Source: an uncultured bacterium (GTDB lineage Bacteria > Bacillota > Clostridia > Lachnospirales > Lachnospiraceae). From it: a stretch of 64,000 bases of DNA. The stretch lies in contig CAJMSZ010000008.1 in NCBI GenBank assembly GCA_905216215.1, forward strand, positions 1 to 64,000, read 5' to 3'. The translations under genes and the position numbers were made by a program. Under the pieces are notes generated by a model. It did no database searches and was not told the origin of the DNA. It was given only the letters and a program-made list of their open reading frames with translations. Shown here in pieces: positions 17,178 to 25,333 of this stretch; within the stretch, counting starts at the first letter, position 1, and each line of letters starts with the position of its first letter.

Positions 17178-18065
17178 ATGCAGGGAAGAATAATAAAAGG
17201 AATTGCAGGATTCTACTACGTGTACAGCGTGGTAGAATCTTCTGCTTATGAATGTAAGGCAAAGGGTGTATTTCGCAAGGAAAAAGTGAAGCCATTAGTA
17301 GGAGATATGGTAGAGTACGAGGTTTTGGATGAAGCAGAGAAGAAAGGGAATATTATTGCAATCCTTACGAGAAAAAGCGAACTGATTCGTCCGGCTGTGG
17401 CAAACATAGACCAGGCACTTGTGGTATTTGCAATTACCAAGCCAAAGCCACATTTTAATTTACTTGACCGCTTTTTAGTGATGATGGAACGTCAGAATAT
17501 TCCAGTGATTATTTGCTTTAACAAAAAAGATATTGCGGATGAAGCAGAGCAGGAAGCACTGAAAGCAATTTACGGGCCAAGTGGTTATAAAATCATTTTT
17601 ACCAGTGCAGAGAAACGGGAGAATATAGACGAAGTACGGGAAGTATTGAAAGGAAAGCTGACTACTGTTGCCGGACCTTCCGGAGTGGGAAAATCTTCTT
17701 TGATTAATTGTCTTCAGAAAAATGTCAGTATGGAGACAGGAAGCATCAGTCAGAAAATTGAAAGAGGAAAGCATACGACGAGACATTCGGAACTGATTTC
17801 TGTAGACGAAGAATCCTATATTATGGATACACCGGGGTTCTCTTCTTTGTACACAAATGACTTTGATAAAGAGGAATTGAAACATTATTTTCCTGAGATG
17901 GAAGAACATTTTGGCTGTTGCAGGTTTCAGGGATGTAATCATGTAAACGAACCGGGCTGTGCTGTGAAGGAAGCGGTAGAGTCCGGAAAGATTCACAAGA
18001 TACGATATGAAAATTATCTGGAAATGTATTGGGAGTTAGAGCAAAAAGAGAGGAAGAGGTATTAG
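17178..18065 (+). CDS. rsgA: Ribosome small subunit-dependent GTPase A
   Basis: About 295 residues from ATG 17178, which AAAGGAC precedes; an upstream in-frame ATG at 17127 lies inside prkC and has no ribosome site. It has an N-terminal OB fold, a circularly permuted GTPase (FNKKD, then P-loop GPSGVGKSSLIN, then DTPGFSS), and a C-terminal zinc motif (CCRFQGCNHVNEPGC). Helps the late maturation of the 30S subunit. It follows prkC by 10 bases, as in Bacillus. Confidence 0.95.
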   Translation: MQGRIIKGIAGFYYVYSVVESSAYECKAKGVFRKEKVKPLVGDMVEYEVLDEAEKKGNIIAILTRKSELIRPAVANIDQALVVFAITKPKPHFNLLDRFLVMMERQNIPVIICFNKKDIADEAEQEALKAIYGPSGYKIIFTSAEKRENIDEVREVLKGKLTTVAGPSGVGKSSLINCLQKNVSMETGSISQKIERGKHTTRHSELISVDEESYIMDTPGFSSLYTNDFDKEELKHYFPEMEEHFGCCRFQGCNHVNEPGCAVKEAVESGKIHKIRYENYLEMYWELEQKERKRY

Positions 18066-18068
18066 GCG

Positions 18069-18731
18069 ATGAAGTGTATATTATCACCATCTATTTTGTC
18101 GGCGGATTTTACAGTTTTAGGAGAACAGATTCATGAGACAGAGCAGGCAGGAGCTACTTATTTGCATTATGATGTAATGGATGGCATTTTTGTACCAAGC
18201 ATTTCTTTTGGAATGCCGGTACTTAAATCTATCAAAAAGGCAACGAACCAGTTCATGGATGTCCATCTTATGATTACAGAGCCAATTCGCTATATTGATG
18301 AATTTGTGGCATCGGGAGCCGATTTGATTACGATTCACTATGAAGCTTGCGAAGATGTGCGTGCAACAATTAACAAGATTAAAGAAGCAGGTGTGAAGGT
18401 GGGTGTTTCTATCTGTCCGGAAACTCCGGCAGAAGTGCTGGATGAATACTTACCGGATGTAGACATGGTTCTGATTATGACGGTACATCCAGGTTTCGGA
18501 GGACAGAAGCTGATTCCGGAAGCTCTGGACAAGGTAAAAGAGGTACGCATGAAACTGGATAATCTGGGTCTTAAAACGGATATTCAGGTAGATGGAGGTA
18601 TTTATACGGCAAACGTAAGAGATGCCCTGAATGCGGGCGCTAACGTCATTGTAGCAGGTTCCGCAGTATTCAAAGGAAACCCAATAGAAAATGTAAAGGA
18701 ATTTATGGAGATATTTAAAGAATATGAGTAA
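18069..18731 (+). CDS. rpe: Ribulose-phosphate 3-epimerase
   Basis: 220 residues, TIM barrel. It begins with LSPSILSADFTVLGEQI, and has metal-binding HYDVMDGIFVPSISFG, the DVHLMI motif, MTVHPGFGGQK and VDGGI. Interconverts ribulose-5-P and xylulose-5-P in the pentose phosphate pathway. It starts 3 bases after rsgA and overlaps thiN by 8 bases. Confidence 0.96.
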   Translation: MKCILSPSILSADFTVLGEQIHETEQAGATYLHYDVMDGIFVPSISFGMPVLKSIKKATNQFMDVHLMITEPIRYIDEFVASGADLITIHYEACEDVRATINKIKEAGVKVGVSICPETPAEVLDEYLPDVDMVLIMTVHPGFGGQKLIPEALDKVKEVRMKLDNLGLKTDIQVDGGIYTANVRDALNAGANVIVAGSAVFKGNPIENVKEFMEIFKEYE

Positions 18732-19377
18732 AGCAATTATTATCAGTGGGGGGGAACTGGAAGAAGGGTTTGTGGAGAAGGTTCTTTCTGAAAACGAAGG
18801 AGCAAGTATTGTTGGTGTAGATAGAGGGGTAGAGTATCTGTACCATCATCAGATTAAGCCTAACTATATTGTAGGGGATTTTGACAGTATTGCGCCCGAG
18901 ATTATCAAGTATTATAAGACAGAAACCAATGTGGCAATCAGAGAATATAATCCTGCCAAGGATGAGTCCGATACGGAGATGGCCATACGGATTGCAATTA
19001 CAATTGGAAGCGCGGAAATTTATATTCTTGGTGCTACAGGAGGAAGAATTGATCATCTGTGGGCCAATGTGCAAAGCCTGGCCATTGCCTGCAAGTTTAA
19101 TGTGAAAGCTTATATATTAGACCCTCAGAACCGCATTTTTGTGACAGACAAGCCTTGCCAGCTTAAAAAATCAGAAGCATATGGAAAATACTTGTCTGTG
19201 TTCAGCCTGAGTGGTGAAATCTTTGATTTCAATATGAAAGGTACAAAATGGCCTCTGGAACATCATGTATTAAGACCAACGGACAGTCTTACTGTGAGCA
19301 ACCGATTTGAGGATGAAATTGTAGAGATTGATTTTATCGGTGGAATGATTGTGGTTATGGAAACGAAAGATAAGTAA
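18724..19377 (+). CDS. thiN: Thiamine pyrophosphokinase
   Basis: 217 residues. GVDRGVEYLY, GDFDS and KDESDTEMAI are the nucleotide and metal motifs of the family, and GATGGRIDHLWAN lies in the middle. Converts thiamine to thiamine diphosphate, the cofactor needed by the PFOR encoded at 33.7 kb. Last gene of the priA-to-thiN run, followed by a terminator. Confidence 0.93.
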   Translation: MSKAIIISGGELEEGFVEKVLSENEGASIVGVDRGVEYLYHHQIKPNYIVGDFDSIAPEIIKYYKTETNVAIREYNPAKDESDTEMAIRIAITIGSAEIYILGATGGRIDHLWANVQSLAIACKFNVKAYILDPQNRIFVTDKPCQLKKSEAYGKYLSVFSLSGEIFDFNMKGTKWPLEHHVLRPTDSLTVSNRFEDEIVEIDFIGGMIVVMETKDK

Positions 19378-19419
19378 CAGATACAATCAATAAATAGAAT
19401 GAAGATAATTTGCAAAGAG

Positions 19420-19447
19420 ACTCAGATTCATATATCTGAGTTTTTTT
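19420..19447 (+). terminator. Rho-independent terminator after thiN
   Basis: ACTCAGAT (19420-19427) pairs perfectly with ATCTGAGT (19434-19441) around a 6-base loop, followed by a run of seven T. Confidence 0.85.
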
Positions 19448-19528
19448 CGTGGGAAGTGTCACATTTTCTAATATTCAACCGTCTTTATTGATAGAACGTT
19501 CGAAATACAATGGAAAGGAGTGATGGCA

Positions 19529-20068
19529 ATGCGTAAGCAAAGTGACAGTGAGACACTGGAGCAGTTGTATGACTTGTATGAACAAAAGATGTATGCAGTT
19601 GCATTTTCTATTTTACATAATGAATGGCAGGCAGAAGATGCGGTGCAGGATGCTTTTGTACGGCTTTTCAAAAATATCAAAAGATTAAAGAATCTGGAAG
19701 CAGAAAAGACACGGGCATATGTTTTGCGTACAATACAGAATACAGCAATTGATTTGTATAGAAAAAATCATATAAGTTTACAACGGACTGTTTCGATTGA
19801 AGAAAGAGAAATTGCAGATGAGTGTGATGACATGATGAATCTGGTTTCCCGGCTTGCAGGAGAAAATATTTTAGAAGAAATGCTTAGCCGGTTACCGGAT
19901 TCTTACAGAGAAGTGCTCATGCTGCGATGTGTTCATCAGCTTTCAAGTAAGGAAACAGCGGCAGTGCTTGAAATCAGTGAAGCTTTGGTGCGAAAACGCC
20001 AGCAGCGTGCAATCAATAAACTTAGGATGATGATGGGAGATGATATTTATGTCAGACAAAGAATTTAA
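19529..20068 (+). CDS. ECF-type RNA polymerase sigma factor
   Basis: About 179 residues from the ATG at 19529, which has GGAAAGGAG at the right distance (8 bases); earlier in-frame GTG and ATG codons at 19520 and 19523 overlap that site. Region 2 is LYDLYEQKMYAVAFSILHNEWQAEDAVQDAF and the following segment; region 4 is LPDSYREVLMLRCVHQLSSKETAAVLEISEALVRKRQQRAI. Its 3' end overlaps the putative anti-sigma gene by 20 bases. Confidence 0.9.
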   Translation: MRKQSDSETLEQLYDLYEQKMYAVAFSILHNEWQAEDAVQDAFVRLFKNIKRLKNLEAEKTRAYVLRTIQNTAIDLYRKNHISLQRTVSIEEREIADECDDMMNLVSRLAGENILEEMLSRLPDSYREVLMLRCVHQLSSKETAAVLEISEALVRKRQQRAINKLRMMMGDDIYVRQRI

Positions 20069-21410
20069 AGAGATTACATTGAAAGAATTCGACGCAATGG
20101 ATATGGGGCATACATTTTCGGATGATTATAAGCAGAAGAAACAAAAGTTTGTAAATGCAGTCAGACAAAAAGAAGGAAGCAGAAACCATAACTATATTTA
20201 TAAAGTTGTAGCAGCAGTTGCAGTAATTTCGTTGATACCGGCCAGTGCCTATGCAGCAGATAAATGGATTCGCATGCAGAATCAAAATACAGGGAATTAC
20301 AGCAACAGTCTTTTATTAACGAAGGAAAATCAGGAGAAGACGTTTACTCCGGTGAAACTCACGGCAGAGTATCTTCCGGAAGGAAGCACGGAGGCAGTAA
20401 GCAGTGGACCATACGAATACGAAGTCCCATCGGATAATGGTTCTGGAGCACACAGCACCTCCTTCGTATTATATCAGATGGATACAGAGGAATATCAGTT
20501 TGATGAGAACTATGTAATCTCCCGTGAAGCCTTTGATGCAGATGGGAGAGAAGCAGTGCTTCTTACCTATGATTCAAGAACTGCATATGATAAGAGAGCT
20601 TATGTAATCTTTGATGACTTGCAGTATGTGGCAGAGGTTTCTATGGGAAGCGGAATCATGACGGATGAGGCAAAAAAAATTGCTTCGGGTATCAGACTGA
20701 CACCGACAGAACAGGAAGAGGCAACCAGTGCAGTATCGCTTGCTGAAATGAAAAAAGAGATGGAAGAGATGGCAGAACAGGGAAACTTAGATGGAACAGA
20801 TACCATGACGATGTTAGCACAGGGAGAAACCTGGACGGATGAAACAAGTGGCTATCAGTTATCTGTAAAAAAGGTGGAAGTATTTGACGGTATTCAGTCA
20901 TTAGAAGCAAAATACTTTACGGATAATGGAGAGCATATCCCGGAAGGAGCCGTGGATAAGGATGGAAATATGACAGCGTATGAACGTCCGGTAATTCAGA
21001 CAGGAGACGGTATCACTTCCATTAATGAACAGACAGGAACAACACATGTAAATCGTAAGTTGGTGTATGTGACATTAGAAATTACCAATCCTGCGGATGC
21101 AGCACGAGAAGGAAAAGATGACGAAGCCTGCGTAAACTTCCAGTTATGTATTCCAGAAAAGAACGCGGATGGTAAATATGAAAACAAATTTTTCGAACCG
21201 CAATATGACAGCATTTATAATGAACCGGTTTATTTTGATGCATCGAATTGCAGTTCCAATACAGATCATCATTATTTCTTTACAACAGTTGGAAGAGGAG
21301 AAAGCGTTATCTGTCACTTGGGATACGTGGTCGATGAAGATATGCTTGGCCAGATTTATATGGATACAGATTATAGTGATGAAATGAAATTGATAGATGT
21401 TCGCAAATAA
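20049..21410 (+). CDS. Putative anti-sigma factor, membrane-anchored with large extracytoplasmic domain (DUF4179-like)
   Basis: About 453 residues from ATG 20049 (GGGAGA upstream; the ATG at 20040 fits less well). Residues 1-50 are charged and cytoplasmic; one membrane segment (YIYKVVAAVAVISLIPASAYA, about 50-70) is followed by roughly 380 extracytoplasmic residues rich in Asp, Glu and Tyr. This layout is that of DUF4179 anti-sigma proteins paired with ECF sigma genes. There is no zinc-finger HxxxCxxC motif, unlike the pair at 0.8-1.9 kb. The overlap with the sigma gene supports a pair. The signal sensed is unknown. Confidence 0.7.
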   Translation: MSDKEFKEITLKEFDAMDMGHTFSDDYKQKKQKFVNAVRQKEGSRNHNYIYKVVAAVAVISLIPASAYAADKWIRMQNQNTGNYSNSLLLTKENQEKTFTPVKLTAEYLPEGSTEAVSSGPYEYEVPSDNGSGAHSTSFVLYQMDTEEYQFDENYVISREAFDADGREAVLLTYDSRTAYDKRAYVIFDDLQYVAEVSMGSGIMTDEAKKIASGIRLTPTEQEEATSAVSLAEMKKEMEEMAEQGNLDGTDTMTMLAQGETWTDETSGYQLSVKKVEVFDGIQSLEAKYFTDNGEHIPEGAVDKDGNMTAYERPVIQTGDGITSINEQTGTTHVNRKLVYVTLEITNPADAAREGKDDEACVNFQLCIPEKNADGKYENKFFEPQYDSIYNEPVYFDASNCSSNTDHHYFFTTVGRGESVICHLGYVVDEDMLGQIYMDTDYSDEMKLIDVRK

Positions 21411-21429
21411 CACTGAGAAACAAAAGAAA

Positions 21430-21455
21430 CGCCACACTGAATGTTCAGTGTGGCG
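21430..21455. terminator. Bidirectional terminator between converging genes
   Basis: CGCCACACTGAA (21430-21441) pairs with TTCAGTGTGGCG (21444-21455). It lies between the anti-sigma gene (+) and the AGCS transporter gene (-) and can serve both strands. Confidence 0.75.
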
Positions 21456-21474
21456 TCTTGTATGTTATACGACT

Positions 21475-22857
21475 TTATTTCTTTTTACCATATTTCTTTA
21501 CACTTGTTGTTACCATTCCGGTTAATGCGAACAATGCAATCGCGTTAGGGATAACCATCAGGTTATTGAACATATCTGAAAGTTCCCAAACCAAATCGTT
21601 AGAAGCAAGTGTTCCAAGGAAGATAAATACTAAAGCAACAAGCATGAAAGGTTTCTGAGCTTTTTCACCGAACAACCATGTTATGTTAATCTTTGCAAAC
21701 AAGTTCCATCCAAGGATAGTAGAGAATGCAAAGAAGAAAAGAGCGATGGCTACGAAAGCAGCTCCAATTCCTTTACCAAAAGCAATACCGAATGCAGTCT
21801 GAGCAAGGTTTGCTTTGTTCAGGGTATTCACAACATCACCGGTATAACCATTTGCCAAAGGACCATCTGCTGTGTAAAGAGTAGAGATGATTACTAAAGC
21901 ATTAAGTGAAAGAACTACGAATGTATCAATAAATACACCAGCCATAGCTACAGTACCCTGGATATGTGGGTTTTCAACCTGTGCAAGTGCGTGAGCATGA
22001 GGAGTAGAACCCATACCAGCTTCGTTAGAGAAAAGACCACGTTTCGCACCCTGACTGATAGCAATTTTAAGTGCGCTACCAAGTCCACCACCGATGATAG
22101 CCTGAGGTTCAAACGCATATTTGAAAATCATTCCAAATGTTGCAGGTACATATTTGATACGGATAATGAGTACCAGTAAAGCACCTAACAGGAAGAAACC
22201 AGCCATGATAGGAACGATCTTCTCTGTTACAGATGCGAGACGGTCAACACCGCCTAAGAAAATAAATCCACAAATAATTACAAGAACAACACCAACGGTC
22301 CATGAAGGAATACCAAATGCAGTATGGATTGTAGAACCGATTGAGTTAGACTGTACCATACATCCGAAGCATCCAAGAGCAAGGATAATTGCGATTGCAA
22401 AGAAGCCTGCAAGGAATTTACCAAATCCGCCCTTAAAAGCTGTGGTTATGTAGTAAACAGGACCACCCTGAATAGTGCCGTCTTTCGCTTTAATACGAGT
22501 TTTCTGAGCTAAGGTTGCTTCAGCGTAGATGGTAGCCATTCCCAGGAATGCGATAATCCACATCCAGAAGATAGCACCAGGACCACCGGTAAGGATAGCA
22601 CCGGCTGCACCGACGATATTACCGGTACCAACCTGAGCTGCAATAGCAGTTGCTACAGCCTGGAAAGAGCTCATACCACCTTCGTGGGAACCACCCTTTA
22701 AAGAAAGACCACCAAACATCTGTTTTAATCCGGCTCCCAGATATCGAACCTGAACGAAGCCTGTTCTAATAGAATACCAAAGACCAACACCTAAAAGTAA
22801 AAAAACTAAGATATAATCAGATAGATACGCATTAATAGTTTGTACAACAGATAACAT
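21475..22857 (-). CDS. Alanine/glycine:cation symporter (AGCS family)
   Basis: About 460 residues from the ATG at 22857, which follows AAAGGGGG; an upstream in-frame ATG adds eight residues without a better site. Many membrane helices. The AGCS signature AIAAQVGTGNIVGAAGAI is present near residue 80, as is the substrate-binding NEAGMGSTPHAHA region. Imports alanine or glycine with Na+ or H+. Monocistronic, converging on the sigma/anti-sigma pair. Confidence 0.93.
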   Translation of the reverse strand: MLSVVQTINAYLSDYILVFLLLGVGLWYSIRTGFVQVRYLGAGLKQMFGGLSLKGGSHEGGMSSFQAVATAIAAQVGTGNIVGAAGAILTGGPGAIFWMWIIAFLGMATIYAEATLAQKTRIKAKDGTIQGGPVYYITTAFKGGFGKFLAGFFAIAIILALGCFGCMVQSNSIGSTIHTAFGIPSWTVGVVLVIICGFIFLGGVDRLASVTEKIVPIMAGFFLLGALLVLIIRIKYVPATFGMIFKYAFEPQAIIGGGLGSALKIAISQGAKRGLFSNEAGMGSTPHAHALAQVENPHIQGTVAMAGVFIDTFVVLSLNALVIISTLYTADGPLANGYTGDVVNTLNKANLAQTAFGIAFGKGIGAAFVAIALFFFAFSTILGWNLFAKINITWLFGEKAQKPFMLVALVFIFLGTLASNDLVWELSDMFNNLMVIPNAIALFALTGMVTTSVKKYGKKK

Positions 22858-22881
22858 AACATTTCCCCCTTTTACATGCAT

Positions 22882-23165
22882 CTAGTATTGACAGAAGACG
22901 TATGCGGAAAATTTCGTTATCGCGAATTAGAAATTTACCGACATACTATCTGAGTTAGGAAAATTTTCAGATATATTCTTCTGCCTTTATTTTTTGTATA
23001 TGCTTATTGTACTACTTTCATGCAATTTTTGCAAGCAAATTGTGGCAAAAAAATGGTAAATAGAAGTAAAAATAGAACAAAGACGCTTTAAAGTGGTAAA
23101 ATTTACAAAAAAAACGCAACAAAAAATGCAATTTTCATATTTCACAAAAAATATATATAATAGGA
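22882..23165. other. AT-rich intergenic region, no gene seen
   Basis: Between the divergent AGCS and ZIP genes. It should hold the AGCS promoter on the minus strand, but I could not assign convincing boxes. No riboswitch core is recognisable. Confidence 0.4.
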
Positions 23166-23171
23166 AGAAAC

Positions 23172-23203
23172 TTGACAAAAATGATAGAATAGAATAATAT
23201 AAT
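23172..23203 (+). promoter_or_regulatory. Sigma-A-like promoter upstream of the ZIP transporter leader
   Basis: TTGACA at 23172-23177, then either TAATAT (23195-23200, 17-base spacer) or TATAAT (23198-23203, 20-base spacer). It lies about 320 bases before the ZIP start, giving a long leader. Confidence 0.5.
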
Positions 23204-23269
23204 GCCATTGGATTAGTTCGGCATAATAAAAATTATTCGCATATAATAACGCGTGTGAGAAGGTAGAGG

Positions 23270-23389
23270 ATGTCGAGTATGATGAGAAGAAAAAGGGAAC
23301 AGTTGCACTTCCCCGAGAATATGCAGAAGAGTTTACATGTATCCGTGGGAGCTAACATATACTGGCATTTGTATACGAAGAACGAATGA
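23270..23389 (+). CDS. Possible 39-residue leader peptide or remnant
   Basis: ATG after GGTAGAGG opens a 39-codon frame (begins MSSMMRRKREQLHF) in the long leader of the ZIP gene. It has no family that I recognise. It could be a regulatory upstream ORF, a decayed gene, or chance; the leader may instead act as structured RNA. Confidence 0.25.
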   Translation: MSSMMRRKREQLHFPENMQKSLHVSVGANIYWHLYTKNE

Positions 23390-23520
23390 CATGAGACGGA
23401 AGCAGATGTGATTTACCTTAGCTCTGAAAGTCAGGGATTACCAGATTGCGGACTGATATGGTAGAAGTACTGAAAGAAGTAGAATAAAGAGTGAAGAATA
23501 TAAAATAAAGGAGTATTTTC

Positions 23521-24300
23521 ATGGGTGTGACAATTTTGACAGGACTTTTCATTCCTTTTGCAGGGACTACATTGGGAGCGCTATGTGTACTTTTTATGCG
23601 TGAGGGTTTCCAAAAAGGTACAACAAAGGTATTAAGTGGATTTGCCGCAGGAGTTATGATTGCAGCTTCTGTGTGGAGTTTGCTGATTCCGGCCCTTGAA
23701 CAGGCTGAAAACATGGGAAAATACCGGGTTGTTCCTGTGGTTGTCGGGTTTGTGCTTGGGATGGTCTTTTTATTATTTTTAGATAACGTTACTCCGCATA
23801 TACATCTGGATGAAACAGTAGAGGGACCGCCTAGCGGGCTTAGCAAATCTTTTATGATGATTCTGGCAATTACCATTCACAACATTCCAGAGGGTATGGC
23901 GGTAGGTGTGCTTTATGCCAGTCTGCTTGCGGAAAACACTTCGGTTTCCCAAACAGCCGCGTTGGCATTGTCGGTAGGAATTGCAATTCAAAATTTCCCG
24001 GAAGGAGCAATTGTATCTATGCCGCTCCATGATGCCGGAATGTCAAAGGGAAAGGCCTGCATCTGGGGAATCTTGTCAGGGGCAGTAGAACCTGCAGCAG
24101 GTATTCTGACTGTATTTCTTGCAAGAACGATTGTTCCGGTAATGCCATATCTGCTCAGCTTCGCGGCCGGTGCAATGATGTATGTAGTAATCGAAGAATT
24201 AGTGCCGGAGATGTCAGAAGGAGAGCACTCCAATAAAGGAACGATTGCATTTATGGTTGGTTTCTGTCTGATGATGGTACTGGACGTAGTATTTTCCTGA
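23521..24300 (+). CDS. ZIP family metal transporter (GufA/ZupT-like)
   Basis: 259 residues, about eight membrane segments. Transmembrane helix 4 has HNIPEGMAVGV and helix 5 QNFPEGAIVSMPL, the conserved metal-binding HNxPEG pair. Predicted uptake of zinc or related divalent cations. AAAGGAG precedes the ATG. A small His/Asp/Glu-bearing loop (TPHIHLDETVEGPP) lies between helices 3 and 4. Metal specificity is not readable. Confidence 0.9.
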   Translation: MGVTILTGLFIPFAGTTLGALCVLFMREGFQKGTTKVLSGFAAGVMIAASVWSLLIPALEQAENMGKYRVVPVVVGFVLGMVFLLFLDNVTPHIHLDETVEGPPSGLSKSFMMILAITIHNIPEGMAVGVLYASLLAENTSVSQTAALALSVGIAIQNFPEGAIVSMPLHDAGMSKGKACIWGILSGAVEPAAGILTVFLARTIVPVMPYLLSFAAGAMMYVVIEELVPEMSEGEHSNKGTIAFMVGFCLMMVLDVVFS

Positions 24301-24306
24301 AATTAG

Positions 24307-24408
24307 TTGACAAAACAGTTTGGAAAGACTTTAATTATGGTAACACACGATTTGAAAATCACTCAAAATGTAGATATGGTAATACAGATTGAGGACGGAA
24401 AATCGTAA
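24307..24408 (+). pseudogene. 3' remnant of an ABC transporter ATPase gene
   Basis: A frame of 33 codons ending in TAA reads KQFGKTLIMVTHDLK, then ...DMVIQIEDGKS. This is the H-loop (VTHD) and the C-terminal end (IxIEDGK) of MacB/LolD-type ABC ATPases. The rest of the domain is absent and an in-frame TAG lies just upstream. It lies directly before a TetR gene, so a regulator-exporter unit has probably lost its ATPase. Confidence 0.75.
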
Positions 24409-24445
24409 TGTGACAAAATGCGAGTCATAAAAGGAGCAGTGAACA

Positions 24446-25018
24446 ATGAGTAAGGCAACTACCAAACTTGCGATTGCATATGCTTTTAAAGAACTGTTAT
24501 TAGAAAAGCCGTTTGACAAGATAACGGTAAATGATATTACTGAGAAATGTGAAATGAACAGGCAGACCTTTTATTATCATTTTCATGATATATTAGAACT
24601 TACTGAGTGGATCTGTGAGGAAGATGCGGAGCGGGCAATCAAAGAAAACAGAACGTATGAGACCTGGCAGGAGGGATTTTACGCTGTCTTTGAAATGATA
24701 AACAGAGATAAGGCATTTATTATCAATATTTATCATCACGTTCCTAAGGATTACTTATACCGCTATCTGTACCGGGTAACCTATCAGCTTCTTTATAATG
24801 TGCTGGAAGAAAAGGCAGAAGGCATGGTGGTACGGGAAGAAGACAAGGCGTTTATTGCTAATTTTTATAAATATGGATTCGTAGGACTTGTGCTGGAATG
24901 GATTGACAAAGGAATGAGAGAAGACCCGAAGGTTATCATTGAGCGTTTAAATTCCCTGATTCAGGGAAACTTTAGCCATGCGCTCAGCAATGCCAGACTG
25001 GATAAAAATAGAATATAA
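24446..25018 (+). CDS. TetR/AcrR family transcriptional regulator (DhaS-like)
   Basis: 190 residues. The N-terminal helix-turn-helix (FDKITVNDITEKCEMNRQTFYYHF) is that of TetR proteins and is close to the dihydroxyacetone-kinase regulator subgroup. The C-terminal ligand domain ends with a WIDKGMREDP segment typical of TetR_C. It follows a broken ABC gene and precedes oleate hydratase, so its present target may be itself, the hydratase, or nothing local. AAGGAG precedes the ATG. Confidence 0.88.
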   Translation: MSKATTKLAIAYAFKELLLEKPFDKITVNDITEKCEMNRQTFYYHFHDILELTEWICEEDAERAIKENRTYETWQEGFYAVFEMINRDKAFIINIYHHVPKDYLYRYLYRVTYQLLYNVLEEKAEGMVVREEDKAFIANFYKYGFVGLVLEWIDKGMREDPKVIIERLNSLIQGNFSHALSNARLDKNRI

Positions 25019-25050
25019 ATGGTAAATGCAGGAATGTGGGTTAATATAGA

Positions 25051-25080
25051 AATACGACAGAATGGCAAGTTTGTCGTATT
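25051..25080. promoter_or_regulatory. 9-bp palindrome downstream of the TetR gene
   Basis: AATACGACA (25051-25059) is perfectly mirrored by TGTCGTATT (25072-25080). The geometry could be a TetR operator ahead of oleate hydratase or part of a terminator; no U-run follows. Confidence 0.35.
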
Positions 25081-25098
25081 CTCCTGCAATGTGGGAGG

Positions 25099-25130
25099 AC
25101 TGTCGTTATCTATGACAGTTCTTCTTTTTT
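25099..25130 (+). terminator. Probable terminator of the TetR gene
   Basis: ACTGTC (25099-25104) and GACAGT (25114-25119) form a short stem, followed by TCTTCTTTTTT. Confidence 0.5.
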
Positions 25131-25142
25131 ATGTATTTTATT

Positions 25143-25302
25143 TCTGGATTTTATGGATATACTTATGGATATGAAAGATGCCAAGTGGGCGCTATGTGCC
25201 GGCGACACATGCTTAGCACCGACCGGAGCGAAGCGTAGATGTGAGAGTGCGAAGCACGGAGTAATCCACATACATCGCAAGTGAGGGGGTAACCCCGGCA
25301 TA
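25143..25302 (-). repeat. Dispersed GC-rich repeat, copy 1 (minus orientation)
   Basis: A structured, GC-rich block in the leader of oleate hydratase. On the minus strand the core (complement of 25238-25267) reads GGATTACTCCGTGCTTCGCAC and continues CTCTCACATC, matching the core of the copies at 28112 and 63849. Several hairpins are visible: GGGG-taa-CCCC (25285-25295) and ATGTG/CACAT. I regard the minus-strand open frames here as products of the repeat, not as genes. Confidence 0.65.
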
Positions 25303-25333
25303 GATGAAATGGCAAAGAAAGGAAGCGTGTTAT

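Noticed and set aside
22858..22990. Glycine riboswitch ahead of the AGCS transporter
   Set aside because: I looked for the paired glycine aptamer core on the minus strand and did not find it.
23210..23520. yybP-ykoY or NiCo riboswitch ahead of the ZIP gene
   Set aside because: The conserved cores of these classes are not recognisable in the leader.
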